Position numbers and translations under genes: made by a program
Source: Bacteroidales bacterium
Lineage (GTDB): Bacteria > Bacteroidota > Bacteroidia > Bacteroidales > UBA932
Direction of reading: 5' to 3'
DNA: 6,875 nucleotides
Assembly (NCBI GenBank): GCA_017554135.1
Contig: JAFZIX010000311.1
Span: 1-6,875 of the forward strand
The notes under the pieces: model-generated
The model's database searches: none
Told to the model about the DNA's origin: nothing
What the model saw: the letters and a program-made list of their open reading frames with translations, nothing else
Shown here: in pieces, positions 1 through 6,062 of the stretch
Numbering within the stretch: position 1 is the stretch's first letter
Layout: every line of letters starts with the position of its first letter

Positions 1-465
1 GAGAGTCTTCCTAAGAGCCTTGAGCACCCCGTCGATAGAAACGATGGGGTGTATTTTCAGGAAACCACCCAGCACTATCATATTGAATACCTTGATCATG
101 TTCATCTCGGCAGCCTTGTCCATGGCGTCGATCCTGTAAACATGGATATCCTTACGGGTGGGAGGCACATTGATGCCATAACCATCGTAGATAAGGGTGC
201 CGCCGGGCTTCACCTTGCTTTCGAACTTCTCCAATGAAGGCTGGTTAAGCACGATTGCAGTATCATAGGAACTGAGAATAGGGGAAGAAACGGGCTCGTC
301 GCTGACAATGACGGTCACATTCGCAGTGCCACCGCGCTGTTCCGGGCCATATGCAGGCATCCAGGTCACTTCCTTGTCTTCCATCAGGCCGGAATAGGCG
401 AGAATCTTGCCCATCGAGAGGACACCCTGTCCTCCGAATCCGGAAATAATAAGTTCGTGTGTCAT
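1..465 (-). CDS. vorC: 2-oxoacid:ferredoxin oxidoreductase gamma subunit (VOR type), 3' end cut by the window edge
   Basis: The gamma subunit of a 2-oxoacid:acceptor oxidoreductase helps bind CoA and couple the complex that makes acyl-CoA, CO2 and reduced ferredoxin in the cytoplasm. The frame is open from an ATG at 465-463 to position 1, giving 155 residues without a stop. The family is usually about 180 residues, so only the C-terminus is missing. The N-terminus shows the GFGGQG glycine loop (residues 9-14) and the family block PAYGPEQRGGTANV (37-50), where the gamma chain contacts CoA and its partners. The start lies 12 nt after the TPP-subunit stop, with no Shine-Dalgarno sequence, as at most junctions here. 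It is the last operon gene visible. Subunit letters vary between databases (korC, vorC, porG). The family call is firm; the VOR label comes from the neighbouring alpha subunit and gene context. Confidence 0.93.
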   Translation of the reverse strand, partial: MTHELIISGFGGQGVLSMGKILAYSGLMEDKEVTWMPAYGPEQRGGTANVTVIVSDEPVSSPILSSYDTAIVLNQPSLEKFESKVKPGGTLIYDGYGINVPPTRKDIHVYRIDAMDKAAEMNMIKVFNMIVLGGFLKIHPIVSIDGVLKALRKTL

Positions 466-477
466 ACTGTCAGGCGT

Positions 478-1245
478 TTATTTACCGTTGTCTTTCAAAT
501 CTCCGAGAGGATAGAACGGAACCATGTTCTCTTCCATCCACTTGTTGGCCTTGTCCGGGCTCATCCTCCAGTTGGTGTTGCAAGTAGATACAATTTCTAC
601 CAGATTGGAACCTTTGCCCTGCATGGAATACTCGAATGCCTTGCGTATGGCCTTCTTAGCCTTCAGGATGGAAGGCACGTTCTGCACGCTCTGGCGCGTG
701 ACATAGCAGGTTCCTTCCAACTGAGCGGCGATATCCGCCATCTTGAGAGGATAGCCGTGGAGTTTGGGATCGCGGCCGTAGGGGCAGGTCACCGTCTTCA
801 TGCCGAGCAGCGTGGTAGGAGCCATCTGGCCGCCAGTCATGCCGTAAATGGCATTGTTGATGAAGATGATGGTGATATTCTCGCCGCGGTTCAGGGCATG
901 GATGGTTTCACCCGTGCCTATGCAGGCAAGGTCACCGTCTCCCTGATAAGTGAAGACCAGGCGGTCCGGCCAAAGGCGCTTCACTGCAGAAGCGAGTGCC
1001 GGAGCACGGCCGTGAGCGGCTTCCTGCCAGTCCACATCAATATATTTATATGCGAAAACCGCACATCCCACAGGGGAAATAGCAATGGTCTTCTCCTGCA
1101 TTCCCATTTCTGCGATCACCTCGGCCACCAACTTATGCACCACACCGTGACTGCAGCCAGGGCAATAATGCATCGGGACATCGTTGAGCAATTCCGGTTT
1201 CTTATATACCAGATTCTCTTTCTGGATTATTTCTTCTTTAGTCAT
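478..1245 (-). CDS. vorA: 2-oxoacid:ferredoxin oxidoreductase beta subunit, thiamine-diphosphate binding (VOR type)
   Basis: This 255-residue subunit carries the thiamine-diphosphate site that decarboxylates the 2-oxoacid and passes electrons to the iron-sulfur subunit. Visible family marks are YCPGCSHG near the N-terminus (27-34), PVGCAVF (58-64), HGR (78-80), and the TPP/Mg motif starting at GDGD (102-105) and closing at NN (130-131), followed by YGMTGGQ (134-140). The length matches separately encoded beta chains, which lack their own ferredoxin domain; that domain is the separate gene at 2343-2573. The ATG at 1245 lies 12 nt after the vorB stop. Similar beta subunits serve 2-oxoglutarate and 2-oxoisovalerate enzymes and are hard to tell apart by sequence. 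Assignment to VOR rests on the adjacent VorB-like alpha chain and on ilvE, ptb and buk in the same operon. The symbol vorA is used here for the TPP subunit; naming differs between species. Confidence 0.93.
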   Translation of the reverse strand: MTKEEIIQKENLVYKKPELLNDVPMHYCPGCSHGVVHKLVAEVIAEMGMQEKTIAISPVGCAVFAYKYIDVDWQEAAHGRAPALASAVKRLWPDRLVFTYQGDGDLACIGTGETIHALNRGENITIIFINNAIYGMTGGQMAPTTLLGMKTVTCPYGRDPKLHGYPLKMADIAAQLEGTCYVTRQSVQNVPSILKAKKAIRKAFEYSMQGKGSNLVEIVSTCNTNWRMSPDKANKWMEENMVPFYPLGDLKDNGK

Positions 1246-1257
1246 AAGGCGCGCGGA

Positions 1258-2340
1258 TTAAAGGGTCATTTTCTTAATTTCATCAACAACCTCTTCAGGC
1301 TCGGGAATGATACCGCCCAAACGGCCGTACCACTTCACGGGAACCTTGCATTCAACAGCAAGGCGGATGTCTTCCACCATCTGGCCTGCATTGATCTCCA
1401 GCGAGAGAATCCCCTTTACCTTCTTTCCGAGGTCCCCGATCTTCTTGTAGGGGAAAGGCCAGAGGGTGATAGGACGCAGCAGACCTACCTTGATGCCCTG
1501 TTCACGGGCGATGGCGATAACCTTTTTGGCGATGCGTGCGGCGGAGCCGAATGCTACGATCAAATACTCGGCATCCTCGGTCATATACTCTTCGTACCGG
1601 ACCTCTTTCTCTTCAATCACCTTATATTTCGCCTGGATGCGGAGGTTATTCTGCTCCATCTCCTCCGAACGGAGTTCGAGAGAGGTGATGATATTAGGCT
1701 TGCGCATGCCGATGCGGCCTGTAGTGGCCCAGGGGCACTCTTTTGCAATCTCCTCCTCTGTCCTGCGGGGCTTGAAAGGAGGCAGCACCACCTTCTCCAT
1801 CATCTGGCCGATAGCGCCGTCTGAAAGGATCATCGCGGGATTGCGGTAGCGGAATGCGAGTTCGAATGCCAGATCCACGAAGTCCGCCATTTCCTGAACG
1901 GATGCAGGGGCGAGGGTGATCAGACGATAGTCTCCATGGCCACCGCCCTTTACGGTTTGGAAGTAATCCGCCTGGCTGGGCTGGATAGTGCCGAGTCCGG
2001 GGCCGCCGCGGGAAACGTTGACAATCAGCGCGGGCAGTTCAGCACCGGCCATATAGGAAATACCTTCCTGCATCAGCGAGATGCCGGGGGAGGAGGATGA
2101 GGTCATCACCTTCTTGCCGGAAGCGGCGCCGCCATATACCATATTGATGGATGCGACTTCGCTTTCTGCCTGAAGAACCACCATTCCGGTGCTTTCCCAG
2201 GGCTTTTCTGCCGCCAGGGTCTCCAGGACCTCGGACTGAGGAGTGATAGGATATCCGAAGTAACCGTCGCAACCGCAACGGATCGCGGCGTGTGCAATGG
2301 CTTCATTGCCTTTCATCAAAGTGACTTCTTTCTCTGCCAT
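1258..2340 (-). CDS. vorB: 2-oxoisovalerate (3-methyl-2-oxobutanoate):ferredoxin oxidoreductase alpha subunit VorB
   Basis: This is the pyrimidine-binding alpha chain of the ferredoxin-dependent enzyme that oxidatively decarboxylates branched 2-oxoacids to acyl-CoA. From the ATG at 2340 it has 360 residues, a normal length for VorB. Seen in order are FGYPITPQSE (28-37), QAESEVASINMVYG (57-70), TSSSSPGISLMQEG (80-93) and RGGPGLGTIQPSQADYF (111-127), then a C-terminal transketolase-like domain. The overall pattern is what I recognise as the VorB branch rather than KorA. A TTG two codons upstream (2346-2344) is open but only one base after an AGGAGG. The ATG has that AGGAGG at a 7-nt spacing and is therefore preferred. 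The gene begins 2 nt after the ferredoxin stop, so translation is probably coupled. Substrate preference among valine-, leucine- and isoleucine-derived acids cannot be read from sequence. Confidence 0.94.
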   Translation of the reverse strand: MAEKEVTLMKGNEAIAHAAIRCGCDGYFGYPITPQSEVLETLAAEKPWESTGMVVLQAESEVASINMVYGGAASGKKVMTSSSSPGISLMQEGISYMAGAELPALIVNVSRGGPGLGTIQPSQADYFQTVKGGGHGDYRLITLAPASVQEMADFVDLAFELAFRYRNPAMILSDGAIGQMMEKVVLPPFKPRRTEEEIAKECPWATTGRIGMRKPNIITSLELRSEEMEQNNLRIQAKYKVIEEKEVRYEEYMTEDAEYLIVAFGSAARIAKKVIAIAREQGIKVGLLRPITLWPFPYKKIGDLGKKVKGILSLEINAGQMVEDIRLAVECKVPVKWYGRLGGIIPEPEEVVDEIKKMTL

Positions 2341-2342
2341 GG

Positions 2343-2573
2343 TCAATCCTCCTTTTTACGATATACGGTGATACATCCGTCGGGGCAGACTATTGCGCAG
2401 GATGTGCATCCGGTGCAGGTGTCCTCCAGGACGGCTTCAGCATAGTTATAGCCCTTCTGATTCACGCTTTTCGTGGTCAGGGCAAGAACGTGCAGCGGAC
2501 ATGCGACCACGCAAAGGCCGCAGCCCTTGCAGCGTTCGATGTCGACTACTGTCGCTCCTTTCATTTTAGCCAT
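2343..2573 (-). CDS. vorD: Two-cluster 4Fe-4S ferredoxin-type delta subunit of the VOR complex
   Basis: This 76-residue protein holds two clostridial-type CxxCxxCxxxCP motifs: CKGCGLCVVACP (15-26) and CTGCTSCAIVCP (53-64). It is expected to bind two [4Fe-4S] clusters and relay electrons from the TPP subunit to free ferredoxin. Size and position just before the alpha chain match the delta subunit of four-subunit 2-oxoacid oxidoreductases. The ATG at 2573 lies 11 nt after the TPR gene stop. A second ATG (residue 4, position 2564) would also leave both motifs intact, so the exact start is not settled. The last codons (KKED) contain the AGGAGG used by the next gene. No unusual residues are seen. 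The call as a ferredoxin subunit is very secure; the symbol is by context. Confidence 0.94.
   Translation of the reverse strand: MAKMKGATVVDIERCKGCGLCVVACPLHVLALTTKSVNQKGYNYAEAVLEDTCTGCTSCAIVCPDGCITVYRKKED
2348..2353 (-). promoter_or_regulatory. Strong Shine-Dalgarno sequence for vorB
   Basis: The minus strand reads AGGAGG here, 7 nt before the ATG at 2340 and inside the final codons of the upstream ferredoxin gene. It decides the vorB start: the in-frame TTG at 2346 is only one base away and could not use it. None of the other seven operon starts has a comparable site. Confidence 0.7.
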
Positions 2574-2584
2574 ACAGTGTTATT

Positions 2585-2854
2585 TTATTGGTTATACATA
2601 TCCTTGTTATAGAAATCCAGAATCTCGTTGGCAATATCCAGAGCCTGTTGGGCAGGGCTCTCGGGATTCAGATGGATGGCTTCAAGGTAGTTGTTCATAG
2701 CCATCTGCCAATTACCTTTCTTGCGCCAGGCGTTACCCAGAAGGTAGAAGAGCGTGTCGTCCATCACTCCGCCTCCTTTCTGCCAGGAATCAAGCAAGGA
2801 GATAGCTTCATCTGCCTTGTCAAAGTCCAACAGAGCCTGGATCCTGTCTTTCAT
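2585..2854 (-). CDS. Small tetratricopeptide-repeat protein embedded in the branched-chain 2-oxoacid operon
   Basis: This 89-residue soluble protein has no signal peptide or membrane segment. Residues about 32-64 fit one full TPR (YLLGNAWRKKGNW, then YLEAIHLNP). Before it lies a helical half-repeat (about 3-25, RIQALLDFDKADEAISLLD), and after it a capping helix (about 69-82) ending in NKDMYNQ. TPRs bind other proteins, so an accessory or assembly role for the adjacent VOR enzyme or the aminotransferase is possible, but that is inference from position only. The start was chosen as the ATG at 2854, whose A is shared with the ilvE stop on a TGATG overlap, typical of translational coupling. An upstream in-frame ATG at 2881 would add nine residues (MYVRERTQV) inside ilvE and is less likely. 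I recall similar small TPR genes next to vor genes in Bacteroides. No function is claimed. Confidence 0.85.
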   Translation of the reverse strand: MKDRIQALLDFDKADEAISLLDSWQKGGGVMDDTLFYLLGNAWRKKGNWQMAMNNYLEAIHLNPESPAQQALDIANEILDFYNKDMYNQ

Positions 2855-3897
2855 CACTTGGGTTCGTTCACGAACATACACCAGCCGTACGTATCTTCCT
2901 CAAGGCCTTTCTGGATGCCTATGATGCGGTCGTAGAGTTTCTTGCTTATGGGGCCGCATTCCTCGGAATACTTGTATTCACGGGTGATGGTTCCGCTCTC
3001 AAGAGTCGCCTTGTCGTCTATGCGGCAGATAGGAGTAATGACCACCGCGGTGCCGCAGGAGTTGACCTCCTCGAAGGTATCAAGTTCATCCACGAAGATA
3101 GTGCGGCGTTCAACCTTAAGCCCGAATTCCTCGGCCACCTTGCGGAGGCTCTTGTTGGTGATGGAAGGAAGCACGCTTGGGGAGTTCGGAGTCACATAGC
3201 AGCCATGCTTGATGGCGAAGAAGTTGGATGAGCCGAATTCCTCGATGTGTGAGTGTGTCGCGCTGTCCAGGAACAGAAGTTCCCTGTAGCCCATCTTGTG
3301 GGCAAGATTATACGCGTGAAGAGACTGGGCATAGTTGGCACCCAGTTTATATCCGCCGGAGCCGTAGGTGGCGGCGCGGTCGTAATTGCGGGAAAGGACC
3401 GCCGTGCCGGGCACAAGGCTCTTGGCTCCGGAATAGGTACCTACGCCCGAAGCCATCACCACAAACATCACATCCTTTGCAGAATGGATGCCCAGTTGGG
3501 GATTGTATCCGAAAAGCACTGGCCTGAGATAGAGGGATGCGCTGGGGCTCTCATAAGGAGGAATAAAGTCCCAGTTCGCCTGGACGCAACTGATGCACAT
3601 CTCGAGGAAGAGTTCCATCGAGGGTGCCGGCATATCCAGATAGGCTGCACTGCTCTGCATACGCTTCACGTTCTCGTCCGGACGGAAGAGACGCACTCTT
3701 CCATCCACCCCGCGGAAAGCCTTGAGGCCTTCGAAGCAGCAGGGGGCATAGTGAAATACACCGGCGAAGCAATGCAACGACAGGTTGAAGTCGTCGGTTA
3801 CTTCCGGCTTGGACCACTTGCCGTCTATGCACTTTGCATATACTATCGCATTTGTGGGATAATAACTGAAAGATCTTTTGGAATAATCGATTTCCAT
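2854..3897 (-). CDS. ilvE: Branched-chain amino acid aminotransferase (fold-type IV PLP enzyme)
   Basis: IlvE reversibly transfers the amino group between valine, leucine or isoleucine and 2-oxoglutarate, giving the branched 2-oxoacids used by the VOR enzyme encoded downstream. The 347-residue protein resembles the eukaryotic/Gram-positive BCAT subgroup rather than the shorter E. coli type. Visible features are FHYAPCCFEGLKAFRG (48-63), YLRPVLFG (123-130), SRNYDRAATYGSGGYKLGANYA (169-190) with the PLP Schiff-base lysine predicted at K184, HIEEFGSSNFF (217-227) around the PLP-pyridine glutamate, and SCGTAVVITPI (280-290). The ATG at 3897 follows a 30-nt A-rich leader after the buk stop, with no Shine-Dalgarno sequence. 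The stop overlaps the TPR gene start by one base. In this operon it supplies or drains 2-oxoacids. It may also serve ordinary biosynthesis if it is the only ilvE in the genome, which this window cannot show. Confidence 0.95.
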   Translation of the reverse strand: MEIDYSKRSFSYYPTNAIVYAKCIDGKWSKPEVTDDFNLSLHCFAGVFHYAPCCFEGLKAFRGVDGRVRLFRPDENVKRMQSSAAYLDMPAPSMELFLEMCISCVQANWDFIPPYESPSASLYLRPVLFGYNPQLGIHSAKDVMFVVMASGVGTYSGAKSLVPGTAVLSRNYDRAATYGSGGYKLGANYAQSLHAYNLAHKMGYRELLFLDSATHSHIEEFGSSNFFAIKHGCYVTPNSPSVLPSITNKSLRKVAEEFGLKVERRTIFVDELDTFEEVNSCGTAVVITPICRIDDKATLESGTITREYKYSEECGPISKKLYDRIIGIQKGLEEDTYGWCMFVNEPK

Positions 3898-3927
3898 GTT
3901 TTAGTTATTGGTTATTAGTTGTGTATA

Positions 3928-5094
3928 TCAGTCTTCTACAATATGGTCTTTATTGTAGGTATGTATCTTCGTTTCTCCCGCCAGGATGATATAGCCGTTC
4001 TCCGCGAGGGATTCCAGTTCGTTCTCGCCGGGATAAACCTTGACGGGAGCAAGCCATTTGACTTTCTCGGTGATAGCATCAGTTATATCCTGGCTGTATG
4101 CTACGCCGCCGGTGAGTATGATCACGTCTACCTTGCCGTTCACGAGCGCCCCCTGGGCAACTATGTATTTGGCAATATTCAGCACGAATGCTTTCATGAA
4201 TACGACATACTCCGGAACGCCTTCCTTGGCCTTTTTGACAATCTCCCGCATATCGTTGGTGCCGAAATAAGCAACTGCGCCGCCCTTGCCGATGAGTTTC
4301 TTTTTGATTTCTTCTTTGGTGTACTTGCCGCTGAAGCACATATCGATCAGGGGGTAGGGAGGGCAGCAGCCTGCGCGTTCGGGAGTGATGGGGCCATCGC
4401 CGCCAAGGCCGTGGGAAGTGTCGATCACCCGTCCGTCGCGATGGGTGGAGATTGTCACGCCTCCGCCCATATGGCAGATTATCGCCGTGGTATCCTCAGC
4501 CTTGCGACCGGAATCGCGAAGGTATCTGCGCATTATGGCGCGAGTGTTGAGCGCGTGGAAAAGGGTACGCCGGGGAAATTCCGGAATACCGCCCACATGG
4601 CACTCCGGCAGCATCTCATCCGCCATGGGCGGGTCTGCCACGTAGGCCACGCACTTGCCGAAGCGGGGCACAATGCCCTTCTTCTCCCGAATGTCGTTGA
4701 TGGTATTTGCAAGATTGTCCCCGATGAGGGCGCTGAGGTTGCAGGCATGATTGCCTTCCCGGCTGGATGAAAGCACCTCGCGCATATCCTCGTTCACATT
4801 GTAAACGCCGGTGATGCAGGGGGTGAAGAGACCGCCGCGGGCCATCACAATATCGATGTCTTCGAGTTTGATTCCGTTCTCTTCCAGGGCCCCGAGGATG
4901 GCTTGCGTGCGCATATCCTCCTGATCCATGACATCGGCGAAACGGGACAGTTCCTGCACCGAGTGCTCGAGTTTCCTGTCCAGGATTATTTCTCCGTCGC
5001 GATAAACCGCGTATTTTGTGGTGATGGAACCGGTATTGATTGCAAGGACCAGCCCTTTGGGGGTGATGTTGTTGGCTAATTTGATGCTTCCCAT
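3928..5094 (-). CDS. buk: Butyrate kinase (branched-chain carboxylate kinase)
   Basis: Buk is an acetokinase-family enzyme that interconverts acyl phosphate plus ADP with carboxylate plus ATP. With Ptb it yields ATP from branched acyl-CoA, or activates branched acids. From the ATG at 5094 it has 388 residues. Family marks are the N-terminal phosphate loop INTGSITTK (19-27), ARGG (85-88), the block GNHACNLSALIGDNLA (114-129), CHMGGG (207-212), PITPERAG (235-242) and ILTGGVAYS (326-334). The first loop departs from the usual INPGSTSTK form. The start at 5094 lies 7 nt after the ptb stop. An in-frame ATG at 5130 would overlap ptb by 29 nt and add 12 residues. Even the shorter form has about 17 residues before the first beta strand, which is longer than I expect. 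No Shine-Dalgarno sequence is seen; coupling to ptb is likely. Confidence 0.93.
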   Translation of the reverse strand: MGSIKLANNITPKGLVLAINTGSITTKYAVYRDGEIILDRKLEHSVQELSRFADVMDQEDMRTQAILGALEENGIKLEDIDIVMARGGLFTPCITGVYNVNEDMREVLSSSREGNHACNLSALIGDNLANTINDIREKKGIVPRFGKCVAYVADPPMADEMLPECHVGGIPEFPRRTLFHALNTRAIMRRYLRDSGRKAEDTTAIICHMGGGVTISTHRDGRVIDTSHGLGGDGPITPERAGCCPPYPLIDMCFSGKYTKEEIKKKLIGKGGAVAYFGTNDMREIVKKAKEGVPEYVVFMKAFVLNIAKYIVAQGALVNGKVDVIILTGGVAYSQDITDAITEKVKWLAPVKVYPGENELESLAENGYIILAGETKIHTYNKDHIVED

Positions 5095-5101
5095 ATAAGG
5101 T

Positions 5102-6010
5102 TTACTTAACGAAAGCGACTGCTTCCGCAATGGAATTCAATTTCACGTCTACCGAATCGGCACGGGATGCAAGTATGCAGGGGACTTTAGCGCCCACAAG
5201 CATTCCGGCCTGCTTCACGCCCTTCACCAGTTTGGTATTGGTCTTCCAGAATACGTTTGCAGATTCGATATTGGGGAAGAGCATGCAGTCTGCATCTCCC
5301 GCAACCGGGCTCTGCAGTTTCTTGATTTCAACGGATTCCTTGTCGATGGCCACGTCGAGGGCAAGAGGGCCGTCTCCTATGCAACCCCTGATCTGCCCGC
5401 GGTCGCACATCTTTGCAAGCATGGCTGCATCCATGCAGGCCGGCATAGTGTCCAGCATCTGCTCGGAGGCCGCGATGAATGCAATCTTCGGCTTATCTAT
5501 GCCGAAGGACTTTGCAACTTTCAGTATGTATTCGGAAATCTTGACTTTCTGCCGGAAATCGGGCAGTGGAATAACGGCCATATCGCCTATGAACATAAGT
5601 TTATGGTAGTTGGGGCTCTCCAGCACACCCACGTGCGACAGGACACCCTTGGGAGGCAGCAGACCGGTTTCCTTGTTCAGGATGGCGCGGACGAACTTGT
5701 CGGTGGAGCAAAGGCCCTTCATCAACACATCCCCCTCACCATCATGCACCATGCGGACAGCCTCGGCTATAGCCTTCAGTTCATCCTTGACATCCACTAT
5801 TTCAAACTTGGATTCATCTATGCCGTTATCTGTGCAAACCTTCGCAATCTGCTCTGAATCACCCACCAAAGTCACTTTGACAATTCCGAGGTCAACGGCC
5901 TTTGAAGAGGCCTCGATAGTATGCTCGTCGACAGCCCATGCTGCCACCATTCGTTTGCAGATATTCTTCGCCTTGAGTTCAGCGAAAAGGTCATTGAAAG
6001 ATGTTATCAT
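5102..6010 (-). CDS. ptb: Phosphate butyryltransferase (phosphotransbutyrylase)
   Basis: Ptb exchanges CoA for phosphate on short and branched acyl-CoA, forming butyryl, isobutyryl or isovaleryl phosphate for Buk. The 302 residues match the usual length of about 300. The sequence follows the phosphate acetyl/butyryl transferase fold: DVLMKGLCSTDKFVRAIL (94-111), IGDMAVIPLPDF (141-152), IGDGPLALDVA (211-221), AGDADCMLFPNIESANVFWK (237-256) and VPCILASRADS (276-286), followed by a C-terminal helix. The close spacing and pairing with buk separate it from a phosphate acetyltransferase, which would pair with an acetate kinase. It is the first gene of the operon. The ATG at 6010 follows a promoter matching the Bacteroides consensus, and the predicted leader is short, roughly 13-16 nt. 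There is no strong Shine-Dalgarno sequence. The chain length preferred (linear or branched) is inferred from the vor and ilvE context, not from residues. Confidence 0.95.
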   Translation of the reverse strand: MITSFNDLFAELKAKNICKRMVAAWAVDEHTIEASSKAVDLGIVKVTLVGDSEQIAKVCTDNGIDESKFEIVDVKDELKAIAEAVRMVHDGEGDVLMKGLCSTDKFVRAILNKETGLLPPKGVLSHVGVLESPNYHKLMFIGDMAVIPLPDFRQKVKISEYILKVAKSFGIDKPKIAFIAASEQMLDTMPACMDAAMLAKMCDRGQIRGCIGDGPLALDVAIDKESVEIKKLQSPVAGDADCMLFPNIESANVFWKTNTKLVKGVKQAGMLVGAKVPCILASRADSVDVKLNSIAEAVAFVK

Positions 6011-6030
6011 TGCTCTATGTAGTTAGCATA

Positions 6031-6061
6031 CAAATTTACAGATTAATCCTTATTTTTGCAA
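6031..6061 (-). promoter_or_regulatory. Bacteroides-type sigma-70 promoter of the ptb-buk-ilvE-vor operon
   Basis: On the minus strand a TTG (-33 element, 6061-6059) is followed after 20 nt by TAAATTTG (6038-6031), an exact match to the Bacteroides -7 consensus TAnnTTTG at the accepted spacing. Transcription would begin near 6026-6023, leaving a leader of about 13-16 nt before the ptb ATG at 6010. The -33 end sits directly against the start codon of the divergent gene at 6063. An 8-bp palindrome, GATTAATC (6041-6048), lies in the spacer and might be an operator, though a palindrome this short may be chance. Confidence 0.7.
6051..6058 (+). promoter_or_regulatory. Possible -7 element for the divergent cytochrome c biogenesis gene
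   Basis: TATTTTTG fits TAnnTTTG exactly on the plus strand, but no TTG or TTTG is found at the expected 19-21 nt upstream. Its end is only 4 nt before the ATG at 6063, so a transcript from it would be leaderless or nearly so. It lies inside the spacer of the operon promoter. It may be a weak promoter or a chance match in T-rich DNA. Confidence 0.3.
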
Positions 6062-6062
6062 C

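Noticed and set aside
457..1824. A 455-codon plus-strand open frame antisense to the TPP subunit and vorB.
   Set aside because: Its translation has no recognisable motif and is rich in His, Arg and Leu, as expected from reading strongly supported minus-strand genes backwards. It also crosses the junction of two real genes and lacks an initiation signal.
478..2340. Annotation of the complex as 2-oxoglutarate:ferredoxin oxidoreductase (korAB).
   Set aside because: The beta and gamma chains alone would allow it, but the short alpha chain with the VorB-type sequence pattern, and ilvE, ptb and buk in the same operon, favour 2-oxoisovalerate. Biochemistry could still overturn this.
2344..2346. TTG as the vorB start.
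   Set aside because: It is one base from the AGGAGG and overlaps the ferredoxin stop; the ATG at 2340 has proper spacing.
3898..3927. Near-tandem 7-nt repeats (CTAATAA, CCAATAA, CTAAAAC on the minus strand) in the buk-ilvE gap as a possible regulatory repeat or internal promoter.
   Set aside because: The copies are imperfect and AT-rich and no TAnnTTTG element is present. It looks like an ordinary A-rich leader.
3253..4770. Two long plus-strand open frames (3253-3918 and 3919-4770) opposite ilvE and buk.
   Set aside because: Both are shadows of conserved enzymes on the other strand; neither shows a domain or ribosome-binding signal.
5102..6010. Phosphate acetyltransferase (pta) instead of ptb.
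   Set aside because: Length, C-terminal sequence and pairing with a butyrate kinase rather than an acetate kinase fit Ptb better.
6011..6062. A terminator or riboswitch in the only sizeable intergenic gap.
   Set aside because: There is no GC-rich hairpin followed by a T run, and 52 bp is too short for an aptamer. Only promoter-like elements are supported.
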